Source of the DNA: an uncultured Bacilli bacterium
Lineage (GTDB): Bacteria; Bacillota_I; Bacilli_A; RF39; UBA660
NCBI GenBank assembly: GCA_934101185.1
Contig: CAKOQD010000002.1
Location: 14,494 to 78,493, forward strand
Length of the DNA stretch: 64,000 nucleotides
Direction: 5' to 3'
Below, piece after piece: positions 16,760 to 24,728 of the stretch. Every line of letters begins with the position of its first letter. The stretch's first letter is position 1. The position numbers were made by a program, and so were the translations under genes. The notes beneath the pieces were generated by a model. It made no database searches. It was given only the letters and a program-made list of their open reading frames with translations, and was not told the origin of the DNA.

Positions 16760-17272
16760 ATGAATGAAGAAAAGAAAATAGCGGGTTTATATACGTGTAT
16801 TAACGGAAGATCAGGCACGAGAAGGATTTAGTTTACCAGAACAAGAAAAGCGTTTAAGGACTATGATGAGTTAAAAAAGAATTATAATAAACAAAGACAA
16901 AAAATAAATAAACTTAATAATCAGACAAAGGACTTAAATACAAAATCAGAAGAAATAAAAGATATTATTAATAATTTAAAAAATGAGAATTCTATATTAA
17001 AAGAAAAGAATAAAACTCTTCAAAATGAACTAAATAATCTAAAAGAATTATTTGAAAAAATTAAAAATAAAATTAACAATCTATATCACTTCTTTGTAGA
17101 TAAAATGTGGGGTAATAAAGAAAAATGTGATAAATATTATCCAGTTGCTTATGAATTATATGGTAAGAATATTTTAGAAGAAGAACAAATAAGAGGTATA
17201 TTAGGAACTAAAAATAGATTTGCAGAAATAGATAGAGATTCTAAATCAAAAGACGATGATTTTGAATTATAA
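16760..17272 (+). pseudogene. Broken serine recombinase N-terminus joined to a coiled-coil mobilisation-type tail
   Basis: After AAAGGAGG, ATG 16760 starts MNEEKKIAGLYT, and one frame over it continues TEDQAREGFSLPEQEKRLR, the start of large serine recombinases (normally LYxRVSTEDQ). A further frame (from about 16862) gives an Asn/Lys/Glu coiled coil (NLKNENSILKEKNKTLQNEL) and a tail with KMWGNKEKCDKYYPVAYELYG ending KDDDFEL, which resembles C-termini of plasmid mobilisation proteins. At least two frameshifts and a large deletion are needed. With 16553-17309 otherwise empty, this is the wreck of an integrative element. Confidence 0.65.
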
Positions 17273-17273
17273 A

Positions 17274-17318
17274 AAAAGAGGAATAATATCCTCATAGTTA
17301 AATATAAGATTATTCCTT
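17274..17318. terminator. Bidirectional terminator
   Basis: AAGAGGAATAAT pairs with ATTATTCCTT at about 17310-17319. It lies between the remnant and the convergent TM2-like gene and can serve both strands. Confidence 0.6.
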
Positions 17319-17543
17319 AACATATCCAATGTTACTAGGTTTGCTTGGATCAAATGTTAAGTTGCAAATACTAGCAACAAGACCATAAATTCCAAAAGTA
17401 ACAATTGTAAGGAAAAAATATGCTGCAGTTCTACTTCTATATCCTTCAGGTTTTAAATTAGTATGATTAATAATTATACTACCAATCCATCCTAAAAAGA
17501 ATGTTAACAAAAATCTTACTACATTATTATTGTCTTTTTCCAT
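17310..17543 (-). CDS. TM2-like small membrane protein
   Basis: The 77-residue protein has two hydrophobic helices (about 9-26 and 40-60) joined by a short polar turn, with LLTFFLGWIGSIIINH and FFLTIVTFGIYGLV, as in TM2-type proteins common on phages and islands. Start on the minus strand after a GGAAGGAGTAAGTGT site. Function unknown. It is the only minus-strand gene of the island. Confidence 0.65.
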   Translation of the reverse strand: MEKDNNNVVRFLLTFFLGWIGSIIINHTNLKPEGYRSRTAAYFFLTIVTFGIYGLVASICNLTFDPSKPSNIGYVKE

Positions 17544-17615
17544 ATTACACTTACTCCTTCCAATTATAATTATACAATAAATTTTTATAAAAGTCTTTAA
17601 TTAATGACAATTTTA

Positions 17616-17732
17616 TGATAATATTTATATAGATTGATTCATATGAATCGTTATTGCCGAAAAAAGTTGTAGACCTCTACGTCGTCGGCACCAGATTGAT
17701 TGATAACTCGAACTTTTTATAGTTCGAGTTTT
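17616..17732 (+). ncRNA. tRNA-end-like hairpin RNA, copy C
   Basis: Extended -10 TGATAATAT (TAATAT 17619-17624). The following RNA has GATTCATATGAATC (hairpin 1), a closing stem TGCCGA/TCGGCA around hairpin 2 (GTAG-ACCT-CTAC), then ACCA (17690-17693), then an 8-bp hairpin 3 (CTCGAACT/AGTTCGAG, 17707-17728). The closed stem plus ACCA resembles a tRNA acceptor minihelix, but no D, anticodon or T arm is present. It lacks the GAAA-loop terminator of copies B and E. Confidence 0.5.
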
Positions 17733-17800
17733 GATATATCTAAATTTATAATAAAATATTCATATAGATAAATTGAATTGAATCAATTTAGAAAACATAC

Positions 17801-17827
17801 TTGCATAATGACTTAACCATTATGCAA
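17801..17827 (+). promoter_or_regulatory. Inverted repeat before the 176-residue gene
   Basis: TTGCATAATG and CATTATGCAA form a perfect 10-bp inverted repeat around ACTTAAC. No T run follows, so an operator or an mRNA hairpin just upstream of the ribosome binding site ATGGAGG is more likely than a terminator. Confidence 0.45.
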
Positions 17828-17852
17828 ATATATTGAAATATGGAGGAAATTT

Positions 17853-18383
17853 ATGAACGAAAAAATGTATTATTATTTATTAGAAAATAAACTATTAACG
17901 CATGGGATTGGAAATGTTAGTGACCAGGAAACATATTTTAAATTTGAATCAATAATCAAAAATGGTGGTCTAATGTCATTACAAAAATTAAAAGAATTAG
18001 GAATAAATGTATCTGGAAAAGTTAGTGGATTAAGAGATACACCTGAAAGTAGAATATCTTTTTTTAATCCATCCACCCCACAAATTAAAAAGAGATTATT
18101 ATCAGAACACTTTTATTATTTTCTACCATTTAATCCTAACGTAATATTTTTTATAATTGATGGAACAAATATTGATTTACAACAACATTCTGATATTTCT
18201 TTTGAAATAACTACAGAAAGTGGGTTTGTTTCTATTGATAATTTTAAAGGAATAATAGCTCCAAGCGAATGCATTGAATATATAAATAGTATTCAGAATA
18301 AGTATGGAATTTGTTTACCAATATATGATTTTGATTTTAATATGATGAATGATATAAATGATAGTTTTAATAAATATAAATAA
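17853..18383 (+). CDS. Putative ADP-ribosyltransferase-like accessory protein (tentative)
   Basis: The 176 residues begin with a pattern seen in ART/DarT-like folds: LLTHGIGN...FESIIKNGGLMS (His followed by an I-KNG-L motif), and near the C-terminus FKGIIAPSECIEY could supply the glutamate region. No signal peptide. ATG 17853 follows ATGGAGGAAATTT. It stands alone between tRNA-end-like copies C and D. If the call is right it could be a toxin or phage-defence effector; no partner antitoxin is seen. The assignment is by motif only. Confidence 0.35.
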   Translation: MNEKMYYYLLENKLLTHGIGNVSDQETYFKFESIIKNGGLMSLQKLKELGINVSGKVSGLRDTPESRISFFNPSTPQIKKRLLSEHFYYFLPFNPNVIFFIIDGTNIDLQQHSDISFEITTESGFVSIDNFKGIIAPSECIEYINSIQNKYGICLPIYDFDFNMMNDINDSFNKYK

Positions 18384-18490
18384 TCAGAAGTTGTTCTACT
18401 TCTTCCTTTAGGGCACCATAGGAAAATTAGTCGAACTAATCGACTTTATATATGAAAGGTTAATCCTCGGTTAACCTTTCATATATGTTT
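18384..18490 (+). ncRNA. tRNA-end-like hairpin RNA, copy D (5' truncated)
   Basis: Hairpin 2 (GAAGT/ACTTC), the end GGGCACCA, hairpin 3 (AGTCGA/TCGACT, about 18428-18444) and a 16-bp perfect stem (18448-18463 with 18471-18486). The left strand of the closing stem is missing because the preceding gene ends there. Hairpin 2 is nearly identical to that of copy E (AGAAGTTGTTCTACTTCTTCC). Confidence 0.45.
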
Positions 18491-18493
18491 TGA

Positions 18494-18686
18494 AAGAAGC
18501 TGATTAGTTATGCAAATAATAAAGGAAAAACTAGTATATATGAAACTGGTTTAATACGAAAATCTTCATATATTGCAATGGTTTTTAAAAAGAATAATAA
18601 AGAATAATATTGAAACACTAGATGAATTATTTAGATTAGACCCATTGCCATATGTAATTTGCATTAAATATAAAATTGTGCTATAA
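18494..18686 (+). pseudogene. Frameshifted gene remnant
   Basis: A frame without start runs from 18494 to a stop at 18605 (SIYETGLIRKSSYIAMVF), and a second frame continues NIETLDELFRLDPLPYVI to 18686. The two are parts of one decayed gene. Identity unknown. Confidence 0.35.
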
Positions 18687-18687
18687 T
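18659..18687 (+). promoter_or_regulatory. Sigma-A promoter of the T-box leader
   Basis: TTGCAT (18659-18664), 17 bases, TATAAT (18682-18687). Confidence 0.7.
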
Positions 18688-18694
18688 TTGTTCA

Positions 18695-18948
18695 TCGGCA
18701 ATGACTAGGAATAGTAATTTTATAATTTATTTTAGAGAGTTATCGGTTGGTGAAAGATAATATAAATTAAAAATGAAAGACACCTATGAGCTACTTGTTT
18801 GAAATTAATAGTAGAATAAGTCGGATGTAAACCGTTATCTCATTGAGTGATTATATATTTAATTTCTGTTTACATATATAATAAATTGGGTGGTACCGCG
18901 GATTATAACAGTTATTCGTCCCTTTGTGGATAATATAACTGTTTTTTA
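18695..18948 (+). promoter_or_regulatory. T-box riboswitch, Asp specifier
   Basis: The canonical T-box sequence GGGTGGTACCGCGG is at 18888-18901. Stem I shows AGAGAG and GGTTGGTGAAAG, and the likely specifier loop reads GAAA-GAC-ACC with GAC (Asp) at 18779-18781. The terminator is AACAGTTAT (18907-18915) with ATAACTGTT (18935-18943) plus T6. Uncharged tRNA-Asp would favour readthrough into the synthetase gene. This and the remnant above fill the gap 18384-18974. Confidence 0.9.
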
Positions 18949-18974
18949 TTATATATTGAATAGGAGGAAGAAAA

Positions 18975-20288
18975 ATGAAAAAAATATATTTTAAAAATTT
19001 AAATGAATATTTTGGACAAGAAATAACTATTGAAGGTTTTGTCGATAATATTCGTGATTTACAATATGTTCAATTTTTAATTGTTAGAGACACTACAGGT
19101 AAGGTTCAAGTAACAATTGAAAAAAACGAAAATAATAGTAAATTAAATGAAATTGTTTCTAATTTAGCAATTGAAAGCACGGTTAAAATTATTGGAACAT
19201 TATTTAAAAATGAGAAAGTTAAACTTAATGGAATGGAGCTAATACCAAACGATATATTTGTAACTAGTAAATGTTTGGAGGAATTACCTTTAAACTATAA
19301 AGATAGCAAGTCCGCACTATTGGATACTAGATTAAATTATAGATTTTTAGATTTAAGAAGTGAAAAAAATATTCTTATGTTTAAAGTTCAAACTTGTATG
19401 ATTAATGCTATGAGAGAATTTGTTATAAAAAATAATTTTACAGAGATCCACACTCCTAAAATTATTAGTGTAGCAAGTGAATCTGGCGCAGAAGTTTTTG
19501 AAGTAAAATACTTTGATAGAAAAGCATATTTAGCACAAAGTCCTCAATTTTATAAACAAATGGCTATGTGTAGTGGTTTTGAAAAGGTATTTGAAATTGC
19601 ACCAGCATTCAGAGCAGAAAACTCTAATTCATATAGACACACTACAGACTTTACATCATTCGATATTGAGATGAGTTATATCGAATCTTTAGAAGAACTT
19701 ATGGATTTTGAAGAAGATTTATTTATTGCGGGGTTATCCGCAGTTAAAGAAAAATATGGGGAACAAATCAAAGAATTATTTAATGTAGATGTTATTATTC
19801 CTACTAAACCATTCCCAAGAATTAAGTTAGAAGAATTATATAAGGAATTAGAAAAAGAATATGATTTTAAAATGAATTATGAAGATGTTGGAGATATGAA
19901 TGCAGAATCAGAGAGATTAGCATCTAAGTATGTTATGGAAAAATATGGGCATGAGTTTGTATTTATAACAGACTTTAGTGCTAAAAAAAGAGCGTTCTAT
20001 CATAAGAGAGAAAAAGGTATTCCACAAGGGGCTGACCTTATTTGGAAAGGCTGTGAAACAACTACTTTAGCATTAAGAGAACATAACTATGAAACTTTAT
20101 GTGAACAAGCTAAAGAAAAGGGATTAGGAGAAGATGTTAAGTTTTATCTTGAATTCTTTAAATATGGTTGTCCCCCTCATGGAGGATTTGCTCTTGGAGT
20201 AGATAGAATAACTATGCTATTATTAGAAACAGGTTCTTTAAAAGAAACAATGTTTATATTTAGAGGTCCTAGTAGAATAGAACCATAA
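18975..20288 (+). CDS. aspS: Aspartyl-tRNA synthetase, archaeal/eukaryotic type (AspS2)
   Basis: The 437-residue class II enzyme charges tRNA with Asp. It has an OB-fold anticodon domain (1-110), motif 2 (FEIAPAFRAENSNSYRH, then SFDIEMSYI) and motif 3 (GGFALGVDRITMLLL). Size and motifs match the archaeal-type enzyme, not the 590-residue bacterial AspRS. This type is often non-discriminating and can make Asp-tRNA-Asn. The GAC-reading T-box supports aspartate. It sits inside the island between tRNA-end-like copies D and E, so it may be an extra, mobile synthetase. ATG 18975 follows AGGAGGAAGAAA. Confidence 0.88.
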   Translation: MKKIYFKNLNEYFGQEITIEGFVDNIRDLQYVQFLIVRDTTGKVQVTIEKNENNSKLNEIVSNLAIESTVKIIGTLFKNEKVKLNGMELIPNDIFVTSKCLEELPLNYKDSKSALLDTRLNYRFLDLRSEKNILMFKVQTCMINAMREFVIKNNFTEIHTPKIISVASESGAEVFEVKYFDRKAYLAQSPQFYKQMAMCSGFEKVFEIAPAFRAENSNSYRHTTDFTSFDIEMSYIESLEELMDFEEDLFIAGLSAVKEKYGEQIKELFNVDVIIPTKPFPRIKLEELYKELEKEYDFKMNYEDVGDMNAESERLASKYVMEKYGHEFVFITDFSAKKRAFYHKREKGIPQGADLIWKGCETTTLALREHNYETLCEQAKEKGLGEDVKFYLEFFKYGCPPHGGFALGVDRITMLLLETGSLKETMFIFRGPSRIEP

Positions 20289-20290
20289 AA

Positions 20291-20314
20291 TTAAGGGGAC
20301 AAAATCCTCTTTTT
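20291..20314 (+). terminator. Rho-independent terminator after aspS
   Basis: AAGGGGA and TCCTCTT pair (one G-T) across CAAAA, followed by TTT. Confidence 0.65.
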
Positions 20315-20468
20315 GTGTTATAATTGTATTAGTTGATAGTTATTACTAACTATTTCTTTTGCTCTAGAAGTTGTTCTACTTCTTCCATTAGAGTACCAGT
20401 TTAAAAATAAACTCGGACTTTTAAAGTTCCGAGAGTAATAAATTACTAACAGAAATGTTAGTTTTTTT
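20315..20468 (+). ncRNA. tRNA-end-like hairpin RNA, copy E
   Basis: Extended -10 TGTTATAAT (TATAAT 20318-20323) predicts a start near 20330. Elements in order: hairpin 1 (TAGTT/AACTA), closing stem GCTCTA/TAGAGT around hairpin 2 (GAAGT-TGTTCT-ACTTC), ACCA (20394-20397), hairpin 3 (CTCGG..CCGAG, about 20411-20432) and a terminator ACTAACA-GAAA-TGTTAGT plus T7 (20444-20467). The 5' arm holds TTACTAAC, identical to the terminator's left strand, so competing folds are possible as in copy B. Confidence 0.5.
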
Positions 20469-20568
20469 GCTGTTTAAAAGAAAATGAAAAATTATATGTT
20501 AGCAATAGAAATAAAAATAGTAATTTATTAAGATTAATGATATGATTTAATAAACAAGGAGGTTACAA

Positions 20569-21882
20569 ATGAAAAATTTAAATAGTGAATTACTTAATAA
20601 ATTTGACAATTTATATAAAAAAGATAAAAATAATAAAATAATAGAAAATGCAATTAAAAATGTAGGTATCAATAAAGTTTGCTTAAACAATGAAATAGTT
20701 AACAAAACAATAAATATTTTTAATATAGAACTGCCAAAATCAAAAATATATAATCAAGAAGAATCAGAACGCTGTTGGATACATGCAGGTATAAATTTAA
20801 TAAAAAATAATATTGCTAAAAACCTTAACATTGAAGAAAGTGAATATGCTTTATCTGTAAACTTTTTAGCTTTTCTAGATAAGATGGAAAAATCTAATAC
20901 TATTTATAACAGAATTATAGAAAATAATAATTTTAACTATGAAGAAGAAATTAAAAAAGAATATTTAAAATTTGGTATATACGAAGGTGGATATTTTGAG
21001 TATTTTAAAGCACTAGTAAATAAATATGGAATTGTTCCAGAAAATGTTATGCCGGATGTTGAATGCAGTAAGAAATCTGAAGAATTAACCAAAATTCTTA
21101 GTGATAAAGTAAAAAAAGATATATTAAAACTAATTAAATTAAAAAAAGAAAAATGTAATAATTTAGACGTTATAAAAGAAGAAATGCTAACAGAAAACTA
21201 TAATATGTTAGCAAAATGTTTAGGAGAGCTACCTTTTAATTTTGATTATGAATATAAAACTAAAGATGGAAAATATAAAAAAATCACTAATATAACTCCT
21301 AAAGAATTCTCAAACAATTATCTCACTATTAACTTAAATGATTTTATTGGTGTTGCTAATGTACCAATGTACAACAAAGAATATAATAAGCTATATAGAA
21401 AAGAGCATACTGAAAATGTATATGAAAATAGTTATGTTGAATTCATTAATTTACCAATTGAAAATTTAAAAGATTTAGCGATTAAACAATTAAAAGATGG
21501 GGTTCCTGTATGCTTAGGTTGTGATATGAAAAAAATGCGAGCAGATAAATTAGGAATAATGGATTCTAATTTATACAATTATAAAGATACATTTAATATT
21601 GAGCTATTATCCAAAGAAGAAGCATTATCCATACATGATATCGATTTTCAACATGTAATGTTAATTACTGGAGTTCATATTGAAGATGACAAAGCAGTTA
21701 GATGGAAAATTGAAGACAGTTATGGTGATAAAGTTCATAAAGATGGTTATTATATAATGAATGATAACTTCTTTGATGATTTTGTAATAGAAGTCATAAT
21801 TGATAAGAAACACTTAAGCCAAGATCAATTAGATATATTAAGCCAAGATCCAATTTTATTTGATGTAACTGAACCATTCTAA
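20569..21882 (+). CDS. PepC/bleomycin hydrolase-like C1 peptidase with altered active site
   Basis: The 437 residues match family C1B in length and motifs: NQEESERCWIHAGIN (catalytic Cys near residue 67, with the oxyanion Gln before it) and FQHVMLITGVH (catalytic His). The third motif reads WKIEDSYGDK where PepC has WxVENSWG, so Asp replaces the catalytic Asn. Known members are cytosolic aminopeptidases. The change could reduce or alter activity. ATG 20569 follows AAGGAGG. It heads a three-gene set with 21964 and 22850. Asn/Lys-rich with T-ending codons, unlike core genes. Confidence 0.8.
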   Translation: MKNLNSELLNKFDNLYKKDKNNKIIENAIKNVGINKVCLNNEIVNKTINIFNIELPKSKIYNQEESERCWIHAGINLIKNNIAKNLNIEESEYALSVNFLAFLDKMEKSNTIYNRIIENNNFNYEEEIKKEYLKFGIYEGGYFEYFKALVNKYGIVPENVMPDVECSKKSEELTKILSDKVKKDILKLIKLKKEKCNNLDVIKEEMLTENYNMLAKCLGELPFNFDYEYKTKDGKYKKITNITPKEFSNNYLTINLNDFIGVANVPMYNKEYNKLYRKEHTENVYENSYVEFINLPIENLKDLAIKQLKDGVPVCLGCDMKKMRADKLGIMDSNLYNYKDTFNIELLSKEEALSIHDIDFQHVMLITGVHIEDDKAVRWKIEDSYGDKVHKDGYYIMNDNFFDDFVIEVIIDKKHLSQDQLDILSQDPILFDVTEPF

Positions 21883-21963
21883 CAAAAAACTTAGTAAAGA
21901 ACATTACCATTTAACACTAAAAATAAAAATGATATAATAGTTGCAAGATGTAGGAGGCTAATT

Positions 21964-22812
21964 ATGAATAAAAATGATTACATAGAAATAACAGAAGAAA
22001 AATTAAAAGACAATTCTAAAAAGATTATGATAAATCAAATAAATAAATATTACAAATCAAAAGAATATGTAAATCCCAAATGTAAATATTCTGTTGGAGA
22101 CAATGTAGTTTTAAAAAAAGGAACATTATTACATGGAACATATAAAAATATTGATGGATTAAAAGAAATTGTAAAGAATGGATTAATATCAAGTTGGTTT
22201 ATAAATGATAGATTATCAAAATATCCAAGTTCTGTTGGTGTATGGAAATTAAAAAAAGATTCCTTACTAAAAGACTATATAAATTTTTATTCTGGAGGCA
22301 CTATTTTATATAGTGGTATTATTGAAAATGGTATAGACACACAAAAAAATAAGACCTCAGTTATTCCATATGATGAAATGCATAATATTATTGATATTAC
22401 AAGCAGTATTAATTGTCATATGTGGACTCTAGAACAAACAAAAGAAGCAAGATTTATGCCTAGTTTTGTTCAAGATAGAATTCAAATAGGTATTATATTT
22501 AATGGAGACAATAACTACACAAAAGAATTACTGAAGGGCGACATATTAGAACCTGATTTTATTGATGATGAAAATGTTAAGAATTTCGTTAATTCAAATT
22601 ACTACGACAAATTTTTAAAAGATAGAAAAAACAAAGACGATTTCTTTACTGATCGAGAAAGTGCTATTTTATTTGGGTTACCATCGAACTTAATCGAAGG
22701 AATACTAGTTGGAAGAATATATGAAAAAGATGACTTAATTTTAAAAGAAATAAAAGAATTATTACCAAAATGTTATATATGTAACCTAGATGGAAAAATA
22801 ATAAAAGAATAA
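21964..22812 (+). CDS. Putative ADP-ribosyltransferase-fold protein (tentative)
   Basis: The 282-residue protein contains LLHGTYKNIDGLKEIVKNGL (about residues 57-76), the His-containing first strand and helix typical of ART/PARP-like folds. SGGTILYSG could give the second motif, and DRESAILFGLPSNLIEGIL supplies glutamates in the third. No signal peptide. ATG 21964 follows TAGGAGGCT. It lies 81 bases after the PepC-like gene and could be an effector or phage protein. Catalysis is not proven by sequence alone. Confidence 0.45.
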   Translation: MNKNDYIEITEEKLKDNSKKIMINQINKYYKSKEYVNPKCKYSVGDNVVLKKGTLLHGTYKNIDGLKEIVKNGLISSWFINDRLSKYPSSVGVWKLKKDSLLKDYINFYSGGTILYSGIIENGIDTQKNKTSVIPYDEMHNIIDITSSINCHMWTLEQTKEARFMPSFVQDRIQIGIIFNGDNNYTKELLKGDILEPDFIDDENVKNFVNSNYYDKFLKDRKNKDDFFTDRESAILFGLPSNLIEGILVGRIYEKDDLILKEIKELLPKCYICNLDGKIIKE

Positions 22813-22849
22813 AAAACGTAAGATATGGAATTTTTTAGATGGTGATAAA

Positions 22850-23410
22850 ATGAAAAAACATGTAAAAGTAATGTTTGGAACAACAAGCGGTGCAAAAAAC
22901 AATTTTAATTATAAAATAGGTGAAGTAAATATCAGTGATAATTGGAATCCTAATGCTAGTACTGGAAAAGAATTTGGAGGTTTTAATTATTGTAGTGAAG
23001 ACTGTATTTTAAGATGGTTGCACAGGGGAGATACTATATATGATGTAGAAATTCCTAAAGATGCTGAAAACATTAAAATAGAAGGTGCTACAACACTCTA
23101 TAGAACTAATAAAATCATTATACAAAATCCAAAAAAGATAGATGATGAGTTAGCACTTCATTTCTATAAAATATCAAAAATACCAGAAAAATCCTATTAT
23201 ATATCACTAGCAGTTGTCTCACTAATGAACTACAAAAAAACTGCATATCAGATATTGAAAGATAAAGTTAACAAAGAAAATATTGATTCAGTACTAGAAG
23301 ATTGGAACGATTTTATGTGGCACAAAGGTAAAAATGATAGAAGAAATAAAAATGAACTAATAAAAAAAATAGAAGATGAGTTATATAAAATAAAAAACAT
23401 TAAGCTATAA
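22850..23410 (+). CDS. Hypothetical protein, DUF7666-like N-terminus (tentative)
   Basis: The 186-residue protein has a compact N-terminal domain with GGFNYCSEDCILRWLHRGD followed by DVEIPKD, which recalls small phage/plasmid domains of the GFHxC type, and a helical, charged C-terminal half (about 95-186). No membrane segment. ATG 22850 follows GATGGTGATAAA. It is the last gene of the PepC-like/ART-like set. Confidence 0.45.
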   Translation: MKKHVKVMFGTTSGAKNNFNYKIGEVNISDNWNPNASTGKEFGGFNYCSEDCILRWLHRGDTIYDVEIPKDAENIKIEGATTLYRTNKIIIQNPKKIDDELALHFYKISKIPEKSYYISLAVVSLMNYKKTAYQILKDKVNKENIDSVLEDWNDFMWHKGKNDRRNKNELIKKIEDELYKIKNIKL

Positions 23411-23425
23411 AAAATTAATAAAAAT

Positions 23426-23455
23426 AAAAAAGACAATATAAAATCATCTTTTTTT
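23426..23455 (+). terminator. Terminator at the right end of the island
   Basis: AAAAAAGA pairs with TCTTTTTTT over a 13-base loop. The stem is A/T-only apart from one G-C pair. The rest of 23411-23663 shows no gene. Confidence 0.45.
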
Positions 23456-23663
23456 ACACAAATATACTTACAAACATCTATTGTTTTTATATTATTAGTC
23501 ATTAACTTTTAACTAAGTATATACAAATTAAATCTAAAAATATCACTAAAAATCATAAAAATATTCAATGAATTTATATCTTTCTTGTCTTTGTACCTAA
23601 CACAAAAAGCAACTATTAACATTAAAAGAATAACATGATATAATGAAAACGGAGGAAACGATT

Positions 23664-24248
23664 ATGATTATAGGTATATGTGGTAATTCCGGAAGTGGCA
23701 AGACTACTTTAGCCAATCAAATAATAAAATCAACAGACAATAAAGCAATACATCTAGAAATAGATAAAATTGGTCATAAAGTTTTATTGCTTCCTGAAGT
23801 AAAAAAAGAATTGATAAAACTATATGGAAACAAAATACTAAGTGAAAGCGATATCGATAGAAAAAAACTAAGCACAATAGTTTTTGATTCTAAAATAGAA
23901 ATGGATAAACTAACTGATATTACATGGAAATATATGCAAATAGAAATTGACAACTTTCTAGAAAATAATAAAAATAAAATAGTAATCTTAGATTGGATGT
24001 TATTATCAAAATCAAAATATTTTGACATGTGTGATATAAAAATACTTTTAAATACACCATACGATATAAGAAAAAGAAGAGCAACAAGAAGAGATAACAT
24101 AAGTGAAGAATCATTTAACTTAAGAGATCAGGCTAGTATAACTTACAATGAAGAGAACTTTGATTATGTTTTAAAAACTAATGAAATTGACAAGAAAAAG
24201 CTAGTAAAGTCTCTGTACAAAAGTCGAAAACAAAGGAAAAATAAATGA
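23664..24248 (+). CDS. Dephospho-CoA kinase-like P-loop kinase
   Basis: CoaE phosphorylates dephospho-CoA in the last step of CoA synthesis. The 194 residues show GNSGSGKTT (Walker A, residue 8), EIDKIGHKVL (CoaE uses DADxIA) and the lid-like RRATRRDNISEESFNLRDQAS. The motifs are close to but not identical with CoaE, and gene order is not the usual polA-mutM-coaE, so another small-molecule kinase is possible. Start ATG 23664 after CGGAGGAAACG. The stop overlaps the next gene by four bases. Confidence 0.6.
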   Translation: MIIGICGNSGSGKTTLANQIIKSTDNKAIHLEIDKIGHKVLLLPEVKKELIKLYGNKILSESDIDRKKLSTIVFDSKIEMDKLTDITWKYMQIEIDNFLENNKNKIVILDWMLLSKSKYFDMCDIKILLNTPYDIRKRRATRRDNISEESFNLRDQASITYNEENFDYVLKTNEIDKKKLVKSLYKSRKQRKNK

Positions 24249-24721
24249 AACAAGTATTAGACTATTTAGAAACCAAAAACATAAAATATGAAATAATTCA
24301 TCATAAACCTGCGATGACAACTGAAGAAGCAGATAAATATATCGAAGGAAAAGAAGGAGTTCGTTCAAAAACTATATTTATGACAAATAAAAAAGATAAA
24401 AAGTTTTATCTAATTATAATGGACGACTCTAAAAGATTAGATATAAAAAAGATGAATGAACTAACAAATGATAAACTCCACTTTGCAAAAGAAGAACAAC
24501 TAAAAGAAAAACTAGGATTAAAAACAGGAACAGTATCAATATTTGGACTAATAAATAATAAAGATCATGATATTAACATCTATATAGATAAAGATATAAT
24601 AAACGAAAAACTAATAACATTTCACCCAAATGATAACACCGCAACTATCTTTATAACCCTACAAGATATGTTTAAAATACTAAATGATTTAGATTACTCT
24701 TATGAAATAATAAAACTATAA
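24245..24721 (+). CDS. YbaK/ProX-family aminoacyl-tRNA deacylase
   Basis: Proteins of this family hydrolyse misacylated tRNA such as Ala-tRNA-Pro in trans. The 158 residues show the family pattern HHKPAMTTEEAD at the N-terminus, the conserved Lys in GVRSKTIFM, GLKTGTVSIFGL and FHPNDNTATIF, as in the PrdX/ProXp-ala branch. Full length. Translationally coupled to the kinase-like gene. Confidence 0.88.
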   Translation: MKQVLDYLETKNIKYEIIHHKPAMTTEEADKYIEGKEGVRSKTIFMTNKKDKKFYLIIMDDSKRLDIKKMNELTNDKLHFAKEEQLKEKLGLKTGTVSIFGLINNKDHDINIYIDKDIINEKLITFHPNDNTATIFITLQDMFKILNDLDYSYEIIKL

Positions 24722-24728
24722 AACACTT

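Noticed and set aside
16104..20468. Integron attC sites as explanation for the ACCA units
   Set aside because: No paired core sites of the GTTRRRY/RYYYAAC type in the right places and no integron integrase; the resemblance is only that hairpins separate cargo.
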